DNA of 64,000 nt, from NCBI GenBank assembly GCA_963695415.1, contig CAVOGL010000007.1, forward strand, positions 558,001 to 622,000, written 5' to 3'. A program made the translations under genes and the position numbers. The stretch comes from CAVXWV01 sp963695415. Lineage in GTDB: Bacteria; Chloroflexota; Anaerolineae; Anaerolineales; UBA4823. The notes under the pieces are model-generated. The model was given only the letters and a program-made list of their open reading frames with translations. It ran no database searches and had not been told where the DNA came from. This document shows, one piece after another, positions 1-8,394 of this stretch (its first letter is position 1; each line of letters opens with the position of its first letter).

Positions 1-724
1 ACAATTTTGGGTAATCGGGTAAGGGCGAAATTGTTGTTGGTGCGTTCCTGCGTGGAAATCTCAGTGTAAATCCACCATTTGTCATTTTCAGGTTAAACCA
101 CATCAAATAACCCGTTGAAGGGACCATATATCCATGATGATAGTCGCGGTGTGAATTTAATGAATATAGAGTTAGATAATCTTTCTTACGATGTAAAAGG
201 AGATCTACTTTATCGCTGGATTTGATGGATTTAAAATATTCAATGGCTTCAGACAAAGGAATTTCTTCCCTTAGGAAAGGGACATCATCATTTACTAATT
301 GCCCCATTCTTACTTCTAAACGTTTCAGTTCCGTTTCTGTTAATGGTGGGCGGTCTGAAACAACACAATAATATCCTCCTGAAGCCACAGAGTGATCAAT
401 ATTCAATCCAATGCCTGGATAAAATTCCTCAAACACCGTTTCCAGCAGAAAAATCAACGACCTTCGGTATATTCTGGCCCCATCGGCGCTATCCGTAGAT
501 ACAGGTGTTACAAAAGAATCCATGAGGATGGGGAAGGTTAGTTCCCTAAGTTCATTATTCACGATTGCCCCAACAACTGGAGCAGGGATATCAACGGACA
601 CTATTTTCAAGAAGTCCCCTACAGGTGTACCGCGGGGTCCACTAATGACTTTATTATCAGGGAGGTGTATCTCTACTGTATCGCGTTGAGTTACCAGTCG
701 AATCCCAGGATTTTTAATTACCAT
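1..724 (-). CDS. Nucleoside kinase-like protein with N-terminal TGS-type domain (partial, 3' end off the window)
   Basis: An open frame of 241 codons starts at an ATG at 724 and runs without a stop to the left edge, so the C-terminal part is missing. The visible part starts with a TGS-like segment (residues about 1-70, with GPRGTPVGDFL). A region related to the second additional domain of threonyl-tRNA synthetase follows, with HSVASGGYYC near residue 110 and HHGYMVPSTGYL near residue 210. This order is known from uridine/nucleoside kinase-like proteins of about 550 residues in which a P-loop kinase domain follows. That kinase domain is not visible here, so the kinase call rests on family architecture. 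The gene starts 18 bases after the gcvPB stop, with no clear Shine-Dalgarno, so it may be translated from the gcv transcript. A free-standing TGS/SAD protein is the alternative. Confidence 0.72.
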   Translation of the reverse strand, partial: MVIKNPGIRLVTQRDTVEIHLPDNKVISGPRGTPVGDFLKIVSVDIPAPVVGAIVNNELRELTFPILMDSFVTPVSTDSADGARIYRRSLIFLLETVFEEFYPGIGLNIDHSVASGGYYCVVSDRPPLTETELKRLEVRMGQLVNDDVPFLREEIPLSEAIEYFKSIKSSDKVDLLLHRKKDYLTLYSLNSHRDYHHGYMVPSTGYLMWFNLKMTNGGFTLRFPRRNAPTTISPLPDYPKL

Positions 725-742
725 AATTTTGTCTAAGGCAGA

Positions 743-2209
743 TCAACATTCCGAGCTGCTTACCTGGCATGAGAGGATTAGCTCTTTTGCAGCCTTTACT
801 TCATTCAACCTTCCAACCGGTGTTGTGTGAGGTGCTGATTTGAGTAAATCAGGATCAATCTTCGCTTCTTCAACAATATCTTGCATAACCTTGATGAAAT
901 AATCCAATGTTTGTTTACTTTCTGTTTCTGTAGGCTCAACCATAAGAGCTTCAGGTATTACCAAAGGGAAATAATATGTGGGAGGGTGTAAACCGTAATC
1001 CATCATTCTCTTGGCGATATCAATGGCGTGTATGCCTGGTGATTCTTTTATACTTCCTTCAACCACAAATTCATGCATGCAGACTCGGTCATAAGGCAGG
1101 TAAAAAACTTTTTTCAACGAATTCATCAAATAATTGGCATTCAGAACAGCATGTTTCGATACATCACGAAGTCCATCAGCCCCATGCATGCGGATATATG
1201 TATATGCACGCAAAATCATCCCGAACTGTCCGTAAAATGACTTTACCCTACCGATCGACTTCGATGGGGAAGTAAAATAATATGTATATTCTGCTTCACC
1301 CGGTCCTAAAGGTTTTCTCTCGACAATTGGAGAAGGAAGGTAATCAGCAAGGTGAGGTAATACACCGACAGGACCAGATCCTGGACCACCGCCTCCGTGT
1401 GGTGTCGAGAATGTCTTATGCAGGTTGAAGTGCATCACATCAATGCCCAAATCCCCCGGTCTGAGGATGCCCATCATCGCATTAAAATTAGCGCCATCCC
1501 CGTACACAAGACCACCAGCCTCGTGCACCAGATTTATTGCTTCAATAATGTTTTCATCAAATAATCCCAGCGTATTTGGATTGGTAACCATAAGACCGGC
1601 TAAGGTTTCATCACATTCTTTTTTCAACAATTCAAGGTTGATGTTTCCTCTTGAATCAGAAGGAATCTGAACAACATGGAAACCACTCATCGATGATGTT
1701 GCCGGATTGGTTCCGTGGGCTGAATCTGGAATCAGAACCTTGGTTCGCTGGGAATCCCCTCGGCTTAAATGGTAGGCGCGGATGATTAAAATCCCTGTTA
1801 ATTCACCTTGTGCTCCGGCAGCTGGTAAAAGAGTGACGTCAGAGAATCCCCCAAGTTCCTTTAAGTAACGCTGAAGTTCAAACATGATGGCTAAAGCGCC
1901 TTGAACAGTCTCTGCAGGTTGGTGGGGGTGTATATCACTAAAACCAACCATCCTCGCGATTTCCTCATTAATTTTTGGGTTGTATTTCATTGTACATGAA
2001 CCCAGAGGATATATGCCTGAATCTATGCAGTAATTTAATTGTGATAAGCGAGTAAAATGCCGTACGGTATCAATTTCTGAAATTTCTGGTAGGGGGAGGT
2101 CTGTGCGTAAAAATTCTTCTGGAAATGAAGATAAGGGCACATCAACCTCAGGGAATTGAAAGCCCTTGCGTCCAGGAACAGATAATTCACACAATAATGG
2201 CTCATCCAT
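743..2209 (-). CDS. gcvPB: Glycine dehydrogenase (decarboxylating), subunit 2 (P-protein beta)
   Basis: This is the PLP-carrying half of the two-subunit glycine decarboxylase, which releases CO2 from glycine and passes the aminomethyl group to the lipoyl arm of GcvH. The 488-residue length is normal for the split form. The PLP lysine is K265 in the motif HKTFSTPHGGGGPGSGPVG. Other recognisable segments are YPLGSCTMKYNPK near residue 70 and DSAHGTNPATSSMSGF near residue 165. The start overlaps the end of gcvPA by 8 bases, which suggests translational coupling. It is the third gene of gcvH-gcvPA-gcvPB, controlled by the glycine riboswitch upstream of gcvH. gcvT and the L-protein are not in the window. 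Confidence 0.97.
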   Translation of the reverse strand: MDEPLLCELSVPGRKGFQFPEVDVPLSSFPEEFLRTDLPLPEISEIDTVRHFTRLSQLNYCIDSGIYPLGSCTMKYNPKINEEIARMVGFSDIHPHQPAETVQGALAIMFELQRYLKELGGFSDVTLLPAAGAQGELTGILIIRAYHLSRGDSQRTKVLIPDSAHGTNPATSSMSGFHVVQIPSDSRGNINLELLKKECDETLAGLMVTNPNTLGLFDENIIEAINLVHEAGGLVYGDGANFNAMMGILRPGDLGIDVMHFNLHKTFSTPHGGGGPGSGPVGVLPHLADYLPSPIVERKPLGPGEAEYTYYFTSPSKSIGRVKSFYGQFGMILRAYTYIRMHGADGLRDVSKHAVLNANYLMNSLKKVFYLPYDRVCMHEFVVEGSIKESPGIHAIDIAKRMMDYGLHPPTYYFPLVIPEALMVEPTETESKQTLDYFIKVMQDIVEEAKIDPDLLKSAPHTTPVGRLNEVKAAKELILSCQVSSSEC

Positions 2210-3545
2210 GATGAATCTCCGCTAAGGTGTTCACTAATTGATTAATTTCAGCCCTTGAGTTCATCTCAGTGACAGCATAAATGGAGTAATTTTCCATACC
2301 TTTGAAATAAGTACTTAAATCAAATCCGCCAATGATCCCTTTTTCCAGCAATAAACGGTTGACTTCAGATACTGGTAATGGATGCTTGATGACGAATTCA
2401 TGGAAATATGGTTGGGAGCTCCATAATTCATAACCAGATAAGTTGGAAATCTTTTCTGCAGCATAATGTGCCTTGTGGTAACAAAGTTCAGAAACTTTTC
2501 GTAAACCCTGTTTTCCTAAAATTGTCAGGTAAATCGTTGCTGCAAGCGCCATCAGACCCTGATTAGTGCATATATTGGAGGTTGCCTTCTCCCGCCGTAT
2601 ATGTTGTTCTCTCGCAGTTAGAGTCAGAACAAATGCTCTTTGGCCTCTGGAATCCTCAGTTTCACCCACTAGGCGCCCTGCCATTTTCCGGACCAGTTCC
2701 ATTTTCGTTGTAAAAATCCCTAAATACGGACCCCCAAAGGATAATGGTATACCCAAAGATTGCCCTTCTCCAGTGACGATATCAGCGTCATAATCACCTG
2801 GTGGTTTAAAAATCCCCAGGGCGGTAGGATTAACTGAAACTGCAAGCAGAGCACCAGCTTGATGGGTGGCTTCAGAAATCGTTTGGAGATCGAATATCCT
2901 GCCAAAGAAATCTGGGAACTGCACGAACACCAGCGAGGTATCAGTGTCTATGAGTTGAATGAGGGAACCGGGTCCATCGGAGATATTACTATCTTCGCCC
3001 AGGAATTCAATGTTGATGCCGGAATGGTATGTGTGTATGGTTTGACGATATTGCGGGTTAAGAGCTGGTGAAAGAATGACTTTCTTCCTTTTTCCTCGAA
3101 AATTATTGTAAGCAAGGGTTACGGCTTCAGCCGCTGACGTTGCTCCGTCGTAATGAGACGCGTTTGAGACTTCCATCCCAGTTAATGCAGTCATTAGACT
3201 CTGGTAGTCATAAATTACCCGTAGAGTACCTTGAGATATCTCGGGCTGGTAAGGTGTATAAGCAGTATAAAATTCACCTCTTCTCAGGAGCGAATCAACA
3301 ACTGATGGAATATAGTGGTTATACGCTCCAGCTCCCAAAAAACTGGATAAAGATGACGTTCCTTGGTTCCTATTGGCTTCCTTTTGGATGATCGACTTAA
3401 TTTCGATTTCAGTCGCCGGACCTGGTAGGTCCAATGCAGGGAATCGAAATTCATCTGGTATATCAAGGAAGAGTTCGTCCAATTCCTGAATTCCAACCCG
3501 GTCCAACATTTCGACTACGTCAGCGGGTGTGTGGGGGATATACAT
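2202..3545 (-). CDS. gcvPA: Glycine dehydrogenase (decarboxylating), subunit 1 (P-protein alpha)
   Basis: This is the N-terminal half of the split P-protein (447 residues). It pairs with GcvPB to form the active alpha2beta2 glycine decarboxylase in the cytoplasm. It starts with the typical IPHTPADVVEMLDRVG segment and contains SSFLGAGAYNHYIPSVVD near residue 67, YTPYQPEISQGTLRVIYDYQ near residue 95 and GGPYLGIFTTK near residue 270, all characteristic of this subunit. The ATG at 3545 lies 7 bases after the gcvH stop, and the gene overlaps gcvPB by 8 bases. It has no catalytic lysine of its own, as expected for this subunit. The split into two subunits is usual in Chloroflexota, Firmicutes, Thermus and archaea, and differs from the fused form of Proteobacteria. 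Confidence 0.97.
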   Translation of the reverse strand: MYIPHTPADVVEMLDRVGIQELDELFLDIPDEFRFPALDLPGPATEIEIKSIIQKEANRNQGTSSLSSFLGAGAYNHYIPSVVDSLLRRGEFYTAYTPYQPEISQGTLRVIYDYQSLMTALTGMEVSNASHYDGATSAAEAVTLAYNNFRGKRKKVILSPALNPQYRQTIHTYHSGINIEFLGEDSNISDGPGSLIQLIDTDTSLVFVQFPDFFGRIFDLQTISEATHQAGALLAVSVNPTALGIFKPPGDYDADIVTGEGQSLGIPLSFGGPYLGIFTTKMELVRKMAGRLVGETEDSRGQRAFVLTLTAREQHIRREKATSNICTNQGLMALAATIYLTILGKQGLRKVSELCYHKAHYAAEKISNLSGYELWSSQPYFHEFVIKHPLPVSEVNRLLLEKGIIGGFDLSTYFKGMENYSIYAVTEMNSRAEINQLVNTLAEIHHG

Positions 3546-3552
3546 TACTTCG

Positions 3553-3942
3553 TTATTCCTTGGCTTTTATCTTAGATTCATAAGAATTCGGATCCAGCAA
3601 CAGGTTTACTTGCGCATCATCTGACAAATTGATGGTGATAATCCAACCTTGACCGTAGGCATCTTTGTTGAGCAGCTCAGGTTGGTCAAGGAGTGATTCA
3701 TTTATTGATATTATTGTTCCACTGACTGGAGCATACACATCAGCTGCGGCTTTCACAGATTCGATTGTGGCAATCTGGTCATTCACCGTGATTTCATCAC
3801 CGACCGAAACGATGATGTCCACATAAACTATGTCTGACAATTGTTCTTGAGCGTAATCTGTGATTCCAACCGTGCCAACCTGTTTGGAAAATTTGAGCCA
3901 TTCGTCATTTTCTGTGTATTTGAGATTTCCGGGGATGTTCAT
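3553..3942 (-). CDS. gcvH: Glycine cleavage system H protein
   Basis: This is the lipoyl carrier of the glycine cleavage system, shuttling the aminomethyl intermediate between the P-, T- and L-proteins. The 129 residues match the family length. The lipoylated lysine is K64 in IESVKAAADVYAPVSG, and the C-terminal part has the usual GWIITINLSD segment. An ATG at 3942 is preceded by GGAG at a good distance, which supports the start. It is the first gene of the gcv operon. The tandem glycine riboswitch and its hairpin lie in the 5' leader immediately upstream, so expression should follow intracellular glycine. Confidence 0.98.
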   Translation of the reverse strand: MNIPGNLKYTENDEWLKFSKQVGTVGITDYAQEQLSDIVYVDIIVSVGDEITVNDQIATIESVKAAADVYAPVSGTIISINESLLDQPELLNKDAYGQGWIITINLSDDAQVNLLLDPNSYESKIKAKE

Positions 3943-3971
3943 GTTTTCTCCTGTAATGAATGATAATAAAG

Positions 3972-4004
3972 CAGGGGCGCACTAATTCCTATTAGGCGCC
4001 CCTG
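3972..4004 (-). terminator. Hairpin at the end of the glycine riboswitch (expression platform, terminator-like)
   Basis: On the minus strand CAGGGGCGC pairs perfectly with GCGCCCCTG. The stem continues inward through CTAAT/ATTAG with one bulged base. A weak U-rich tract (CTTTATTATC) follows, then the gcvH ribosome-binding site. The place between aptamer 2 and gcvH fits the switching terminator of a glycine-ON riboswitch. The poor U-tract leaves open a role in hiding the ribosome-binding site instead. Confidence 0.65.
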
Positions 4005-4185
4005 TAGTTTACCTGAGAGATTCGCACGATATTCGTGTTTGCACCGTCGGTGCCGCGTTGTGAATTATTGCGGCTTTCCAGAGATTAACCAAAATGGAGT
4101 CCTTTTACCTGAGAGTTTCGCCTGAATATTATGGTTTCAGGCTTGCCCCTTCGGTGCCCAGATATCTCCGGGTCTCTCCTCCATA
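4005..4185 (-). promoter_or_regulatory. Tandem glycine riboswitch (two aptamers)
   Basis: Two consecutive aptamers are visible on the minus strand. Aptamer 1 (about 4184-4094) is closed by ATGGAG/CTCCAT and carries GGAGAGACC, GGGCACCGAAGGGGCAA and the conserved CTCTCAGGTAAAAGGAC. Aptamer 2 (about 4090-4007) carries AATCTCTGG, GGCACCGACGGTGCAAAC and a second CTCTCAGGTAAAC. The repeated CTCTCAGGTAAA and GCACCGA..GG..GCAA elements are hallmarks of the glycine riboswitch. It sits directly upstream of gcvH-gcvPA-gcvPB, the standard target. Ligand binding is expected to raise expression when glycine is abundant. Confidence 0.95.
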
Positions 4186-4205
4186 TTTTATATTCGATTG
4201 AATTT

Positions 4206-4234
4206 ATTCTATTTTAGAGTGTATATTAAGTCAA
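4206..4234 (-). promoter_or_regulatory. Sigma-70-type promoter of the gcv operon
   Basis: On the minus strand TTGACT (4229-4234) and TAGAAT (4206-4211) are separated by exactly 17 bases, a strong match to the -35/-10 consensus. The predicted start near 4199 is about 15 bases before aptamer 1 of the glycine riboswitch. No terminator is visible between lysK and this promoter, so read-through from the arginine operon is possible. Confidence 0.75.
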
Positions 4235-4253
4235 GTTTGGTAACAGGTTTTTA

Positions 4254-5334
4254 TTAGTCAGCATCAACAACAGACTTAATCACTGCCTCGAGAACATTAA
4301 CTGATTTTAGATAGTCTTGGATGGGGATATGTTCTTCAGGAGTGTGGTCGAGATTGGAATCTCCAGGTCCATAGACCACCATTGGACACTCCCAAATTGG
4401 GGCAACTACATTCGCGTCGGATGTACCGGTTTTATAAACGAAGGCAGGATCACCCTGTTGGGATCGAATTGAGCGTAAGAACGACCTAACCAGTAAATTG
4501 TTTTTTTTCGCAATGAACGCAGGAACTGGATACCCAGTTTCTGTGAGTTCAGCCTCTTCCAGGATACCTCTGACCATTTCATACCAGGTTTGAGGGCTTA
4601 CATCAGGTGGTAGGCGGGTTTTGATGGTCATTTTTGCCCACTCGTCAAAATCATTTTGTTCAGAACAAAAACTGTGAATAGAAGGTTGAATTCTCGAAAA
4701 ATGTTTTGAGTAAACTTGATTAAATTCTTCGGTTATTGCGGTTAATTTGACCCAAAAATTTACCAGAGCTTCACAAGCATTTGTTTCAACTCTTGCCGAG
4801 TGAGCTAAGGTTTTCTTAACGCTGATTTCAAAATTTGCACTCCCTTTGTATCCCAATACAATCCTGTCCCACTGGCTCGGTTCCCCGATAATCGCCATTA
4901 CCGGTGAAAAGTCACTTGCAAGTTTCCTTGCGCCTTTCGAATCGCCTTCTTCATCGACCGCTCCAACGACGATGAAACTCCATCCAGGTATTTCACCAAC
5001 CCGAGCAACTGCATCGACAAATGCAGAAAGTGGTCCTTTAGCATCGACTGATCCCCGTCCGAACAGCTTGTCTTCCTCAATTCGCACTGGAATTTCACCA
5101 GGAACAGTATCGATGTGCCCAAGAAATAAGAATTGGTTTGGTCCATTTCCCATAACACCGATAGCATTCCCAACACAGTCCTTGTAGGTTTTCGTGTAGC
5201 CGACGCCCTGAAAAGTGATCGACTAGCCAATTAACAGCGGGACTTTCTGAGGTGGTAGGGCTGTAGGCGGAAACTAATCCAATCAGAGTATTAAGATCTG
5301 GGCGGAGAATACGATTCTGTTCCAAATTTGCCAT
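4254..5334 (-). CDS. lysK: LysW-amino acid hydrolase (LysK/ArgE-like), interrupted by a +1 frameshift
   Basis: This is an M20-family metallopeptidase that releases the finished amino acid (ornithine or lysine) from the C-terminal Glu of LysW. The long frame carries the family motifs: LFLGHIDTVPG (metal His and Asp), FGRGSVDAKGPLSAF, GAVDEEGDSKGAR (catalytic/metal Glu pair) and GTSDANVV. The first 40 or so residues (LIGLVSAYSPTTSESPAVN) lie in another frame starting at the ATG at 5334, 6 bases after the lysJ stop. The two frames join if one T is removed from the TTTT run at 5211-5214. That gives WLVDHF-QGVGYTKTYKDCVGNAIG, as in the family. Without the correction the protein would lack its N-terminus, or start at an internal Met at 5153. 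A sequencing indel is as likely as a true mutation. Confidence 0.85.
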
Positions 5335-5340
5335 CGAAGT

Positions 5341-6510
5341 TTATTGTGTGAGATCAGAATCAAGGACCAGGGATAATGTATCCACGACTTTATCAATCTG
5401 ATCGCGAGTTATTACCAGCGGAGGCAGTAATCGTATAACCGTTAGTCCAGCAGGTAGGGCAAGCACACCATTTTGTTCTAAAAGGCTTAAATAAGGGGCT
5501 ACCTTGTGTTTTAATTCTATTCCGATCATTAATCCTTTCCCACGCACCTGCCTGATTACAGATGATTTGATATTCGCAATCTTATTGAGAAAATAAGCAC
5601 CATTCTCAGCAGATAATTCTACGAGGTTTTCTTTCTCAATGAATTCCAAAGTTGCCAGAGCGGCTGCGCACGCAAGTGGATTTCCGCCAAAGGTAGAGCC
5701 ATGGTAACCTGGACCTAGATTTGTAACCTTATCTCCAATCAATATTGCTCCCATCGGTATTCCCCCCGCAATAGACTTTGCCATGCAGACGATATCAGGC
5801 GTGATTTGAAAATGCTGGAATGCAAACAATTTCCCAGTTCTGCCGAAACCAGTTTGGACTTCATCGATGATCAGAAGAGCGCCTTTCTGTATGCATATTC
5901 TTTGTGCCGATTGCAGATAATCTAAATCTGCAAGATGAACACCACCTTCACCCTGTACGATTTCCAACAAGACAGCCGCTGTGTTGGTGGTTACAGCTTC
6001 TTCCAATGCATCGATGTTATTAAAAGGTACATGTGCAAATTCAGGTACCAATGGCTCGAATGGATCTCGGTACTTTTTGTTCCAAGTAGCTGATAAAGCC
6101 CCTAAAGTCCTTCCGTGAAATCCTCTCATCGCCGCGATGATTCCTGTTCGACCGGTGGATAATCGAGCGAATTTTATGGCTCCTTCGATCGCCTCCGTTC
6201 CGGAATTGCAGAAAAATACACGATCCAGTGTTTCGACCATATTACACAAGCGGTCCATTAATTCCGCCCGGACAGGATGATAAAAAGTTTCTGGCAGTGA
6301 GATCAATTTGGCTGCCTGTTCGATGAGAGCATTTACAACAAATGGATTTGCATGACCTACATTAACAACACCATGCCCGCCTATACAATCGATATATTCT
6401 TTGCCCTCATCATCCCATAAAGAAGCTCCCTCACCTTTAACCATAGCGTGTGGATGTTTTGAATATAATCCCGAAGTGTATTTATCTTCTGTATCAAAGT
6501 AATTCATCAT
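5341..6510 (-). CDS. lysJ: LysW-amino acid semialdehyde aminotransferase
   Basis: This class-III PLP aminotransferase (389 residues, ArgD/LysJ family) converts the LysW-bound semialdehyde to the LysW-bound diamino acid, using glutamate as amino donor. The PLP lysine is K245 in CMAKSIAGGIPMGA. The cofactor-contacting LLIIDEVQTGFGRTG and HGSTFGGNPLACAAA are clear. In T. thermophilus and Sulfolobus the family serves lysine or both lysine and arginine. Here the argG/argH neighbours favour ornithine formation. The stop is 6 bases from the lysK ATG, and the start is 9 bases after the lysZ stop, so it sits tightly within the operon. Confidence 0.93.
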   Translation of the reverse strand: MMNYFDTEDKYTSGLYSKHPHAMVKGEGASLWDDEGKEYIDCIGGHGVVNVGHANPFVVNALIEQAAKLISLPETFYHPVRAELMDRLCNMVETLDRVFFCNSGTEAIEGAIKFARLSTGRTGIIAAMRGFHGRTLGALSATWNKKYRDPFEPLVPEFAHVPFNNIDALEEAVTTNTAAVLLEIVQGEGGVHLADLDYLQSAQRICIQKGALLIIDEVQTGFGRTGKLFAFQHFQITPDIVCMAKSIAGGIPMGAILIGDKVTNLGPGYHGSTFGGNPLACAAALATLEFIEKENLVELSAENGAYFLNKIANIKSSVIRQVRGKGLMIGIELKHKVAPYLSLLEQNGVLALPAGLTVIRLLPPLVITRDQIDKVVDTLSLVLDSDLTQ

Positions 6511-6519
6511 TGTCTACCT

Positions 6520-7323
6520 CTAAGTAATCCAGGTTCCGTTACCAGAAAAAGCGTTCGAGATGGGATTTTGCACGCGTCCATCAGAAATAATCACTTGTTT
6601 AACTCCGCCCTCCAAGGCTTCTTCAGCTGCAAGGATTTTCTTCTTCATTCTCCCTTCAGCGATGTCCAAAGCAGATGTAATTTGTTGTCGAGAGACTGTT
6701 TTTATCAAAGAATTTTCATCAGGAAATTGCTTTAACAACCCAGGCACCCCCGTAAGCAGCAGGAGTTTTTCTGCTTTCATCGCTCCAGCAATCATCGCAG
6801 CCGCACGGTCGGCATCAACATTCAAAGCTTCATTGTCCGTGGAGATAGCAATCGGAGCGATGACAGGCACGTAATGGTTTTTTACCATCAGGTTTAAGAG
6901 CGATGAATTAATGGTTTCGATCTTTCCTGTGTAATCATCACGGATGATTTTTCTTTTCCCATTTTCAATACTCTGTACCGATGTCTTGCGAATCGCTTCT
7001 ATTAAACGACCATCAAGTCCTGATAACCCAACAGCATTTACTCCCATCTTCTGCAATTGTTCGACTAATAAACTATTTATTTTGCCATTAACCGCCATCA
7101 GGAAGATCTCCATCGTTTTACGGTCGGTGTAGCGGGAAGTGAAACCAGATGGTGATGTGATAAATCTGGCAGGATGGTCCAAACTATCGGCAAGATTGTT
7201 CGTTTCCGACGACCCACCATGGACAATTATTAATCCTTCTAAGTGAGATGCATTGATTACCAAATCCGAACATATAGCTGAAAAATCTACACTTTCATTT
7301 CCACCAATCTTAACAATAATCAT
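6520..7323 (-). CDS. lysZ: LysW-amino acid (glutamate or aminoadipate) kinase
   Basis: This amino-acid kinase (267 residues, ArgB/LysZ family) phosphorylates the side-chain carboxylate of the LysW-bound amino acid. The N-terminal IIVKIGGNE is the nucleotide/phosphate-binding loop. IIVHGGSSETNNLAD near residue 33, NVDADRAAAMIAGAM near residue 168 and LLLLTGVPGLL near residue 188 are typical. LysZ proteins keep a start directly at the VKIGG strand, as here, and lack an N-terminal regulatory helix. It lies between lysJ and lysY in the operon with gaps of 9 and 14 bases. Sequence alone does not decide between glutamate and aminoadipate. Confidence 0.93.
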   Translation of the reverse strand: MIIVKIGGNESVDFSAICSDLVINASHLEGLIIVHGGSSETNNLADSLDHPARFITSPSGFTSRYTDRKTMEIFLMAVNGKINSLLVEQLQKMGVNAVGLSGLDGRLIEAIRKTSVQSIENGKRKIIRDDYTGKIETINSSLLNLMVKNHYVPVIAPIAISTDNEALNVDADRAAAMIAGAMKAEKLLLLTGVPGLLKQFPDENSLIKTVSRQQITSALDIAEGRMKKKILAAEEALEGGVKQVIISDGRVQNPISNAFSGNGTWIT

Positions 7324-7337
7324 GCTGTTATCCTCAA

Positions 7338-8372
7338 CTAGATTGGGTGAAACCCAGGAAACTCAAGCCCAAGTGTTTCATCAAATCCATACATTAAATT
7401 CATGGATTGAACGGCAGATCCCGATGCACCTTTCATCATATTGTCAATTGCGCAAATTGTGACCAGGTGACCATTATGCTCATCAAATTCAAAACCGATA
7501 TCCGCGAAATTGGACCCCATCAAAATTTTAGGCTCCGGAACCCGGTAAATGCCTCTTTGTTCTTTGACAATTCTGATAAAAGGATTATCTTTTGAGAATT
7601 TCCGGTAAGCCTTCCAAAGATCTACATTTTTTATCGTTTTGGCAAGATTCAAGTGAACTGTTGCGAGGACTCCCCTTACTAGTTCAATGGATGTCATTGT
7701 CAGAATTATTTTTGGCAATCCCAATTCTTGTATTACTTCAGCCGTATGCCGGTGACCAAACGGGGAATAGGTCCTGATGACATGGCTGCGTTCAGGATGG
7801 TGAGACCCGGGATTACCAGAAGCGCCACCTTCGGACGATCCCACTTTAAGTTCCACGATGATCTGCTGATCTTTTTCGATCAGACCTGCCTGAACGAGGG
7901 GTAAGAGTGCAAGGATGGTGGCAGTTGCGTTGCATCCCACACCACTAACATAGTTTGCTGACTTTATTTCTTCTCGGTGGAGCTCAGGTAAACCATAAAC
8001 AAATTTATCTAACCATTGAGGCGATTGGTGAGTGCTTTTATACCAGTCTTGATAAAACCCAGGATTTCTAAGTCGAAAGTCCGCTGATAAATCAATGATT
8101 TTTGAAGCCAGAGAGGTGAACTCATGCATTCTTTGTTGCGCTTCCCCATGGGGTAAAGCCAGGAATAATAAATCACAAGGGTTGATAACACCAGGATCAG
8201 AAAATTTTAACGAAGTGATTTTTCGTAAATTTGGATGTGTCTGATAAACATATTCACCCAGTTTGCTCCGCGATGTGACCTGGGTGATTTCGACCTGCGG
8301 GTGACCTGTTAGTATGCGTAGTAATTCACCACCGGTGTACCCGGAACCTCCAATGATAGAAGCTTTTAGCAT
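7338..8372 (-). CDS. lysY: LysW-amino acid phosphate reductase
   Basis: This NADPH-dependent reductase (344 residues, ArgC/LysY family) makes the LysW-bound semialdehyde from the acyl phosphate. The N-terminal ASIIGGSGYTGGELLRIL is the dinucleotide-binding fold. The catalytic cysteine is C147 in SGVGCNATATI. SSEGGASGNPGSHHPERSHVIR near residue 180 is the signature that separates the LysY-type from plain ArgC. It is followed in the operon by lysZ (14-base gap) and preceded by lysX (22-base gap). The product is intact, of normal length, and cytoplasmic. Confidence 0.94.
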   Translation of the reverse strand: MLKASIIGGSGYTGGELLRILTGHPQVEITQVTSRSKLGEYVYQTHPNLRKITSLKFSDPGVINPCDLLFLALPHGEAQQRMHEFTSLASKIIDLSADFRLRNPGFYQDWYKSTHQSPQWLDKFVYGLPELHREEIKSANYVSGVGCNATATILALLPLVQAGLIEKDQQIIVELKVGSSEGGASGNPGSHHPERSHVIRTYSPFGHRHTAEVIQELGLPKIILTMTSIELVRGVLATVHLNLAKTIKNVDLWKAYRKFSKDNPFIRIVKEQRGIYRVPEPKILMGSNFADIGFEFDEHNGHLVTICAIDNMMKGASGSAVQSMNLMYGFDETLGLEFPGFHPI

Positions 8373-8394
8373 TTTATCTCCATTTATTGTGTAA

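Noticed and set aside
4846..5187. Plus-strand ORF opposite lysK
   Set aside because: It is a shadow of the lysK coding frame without any recognisable domain.
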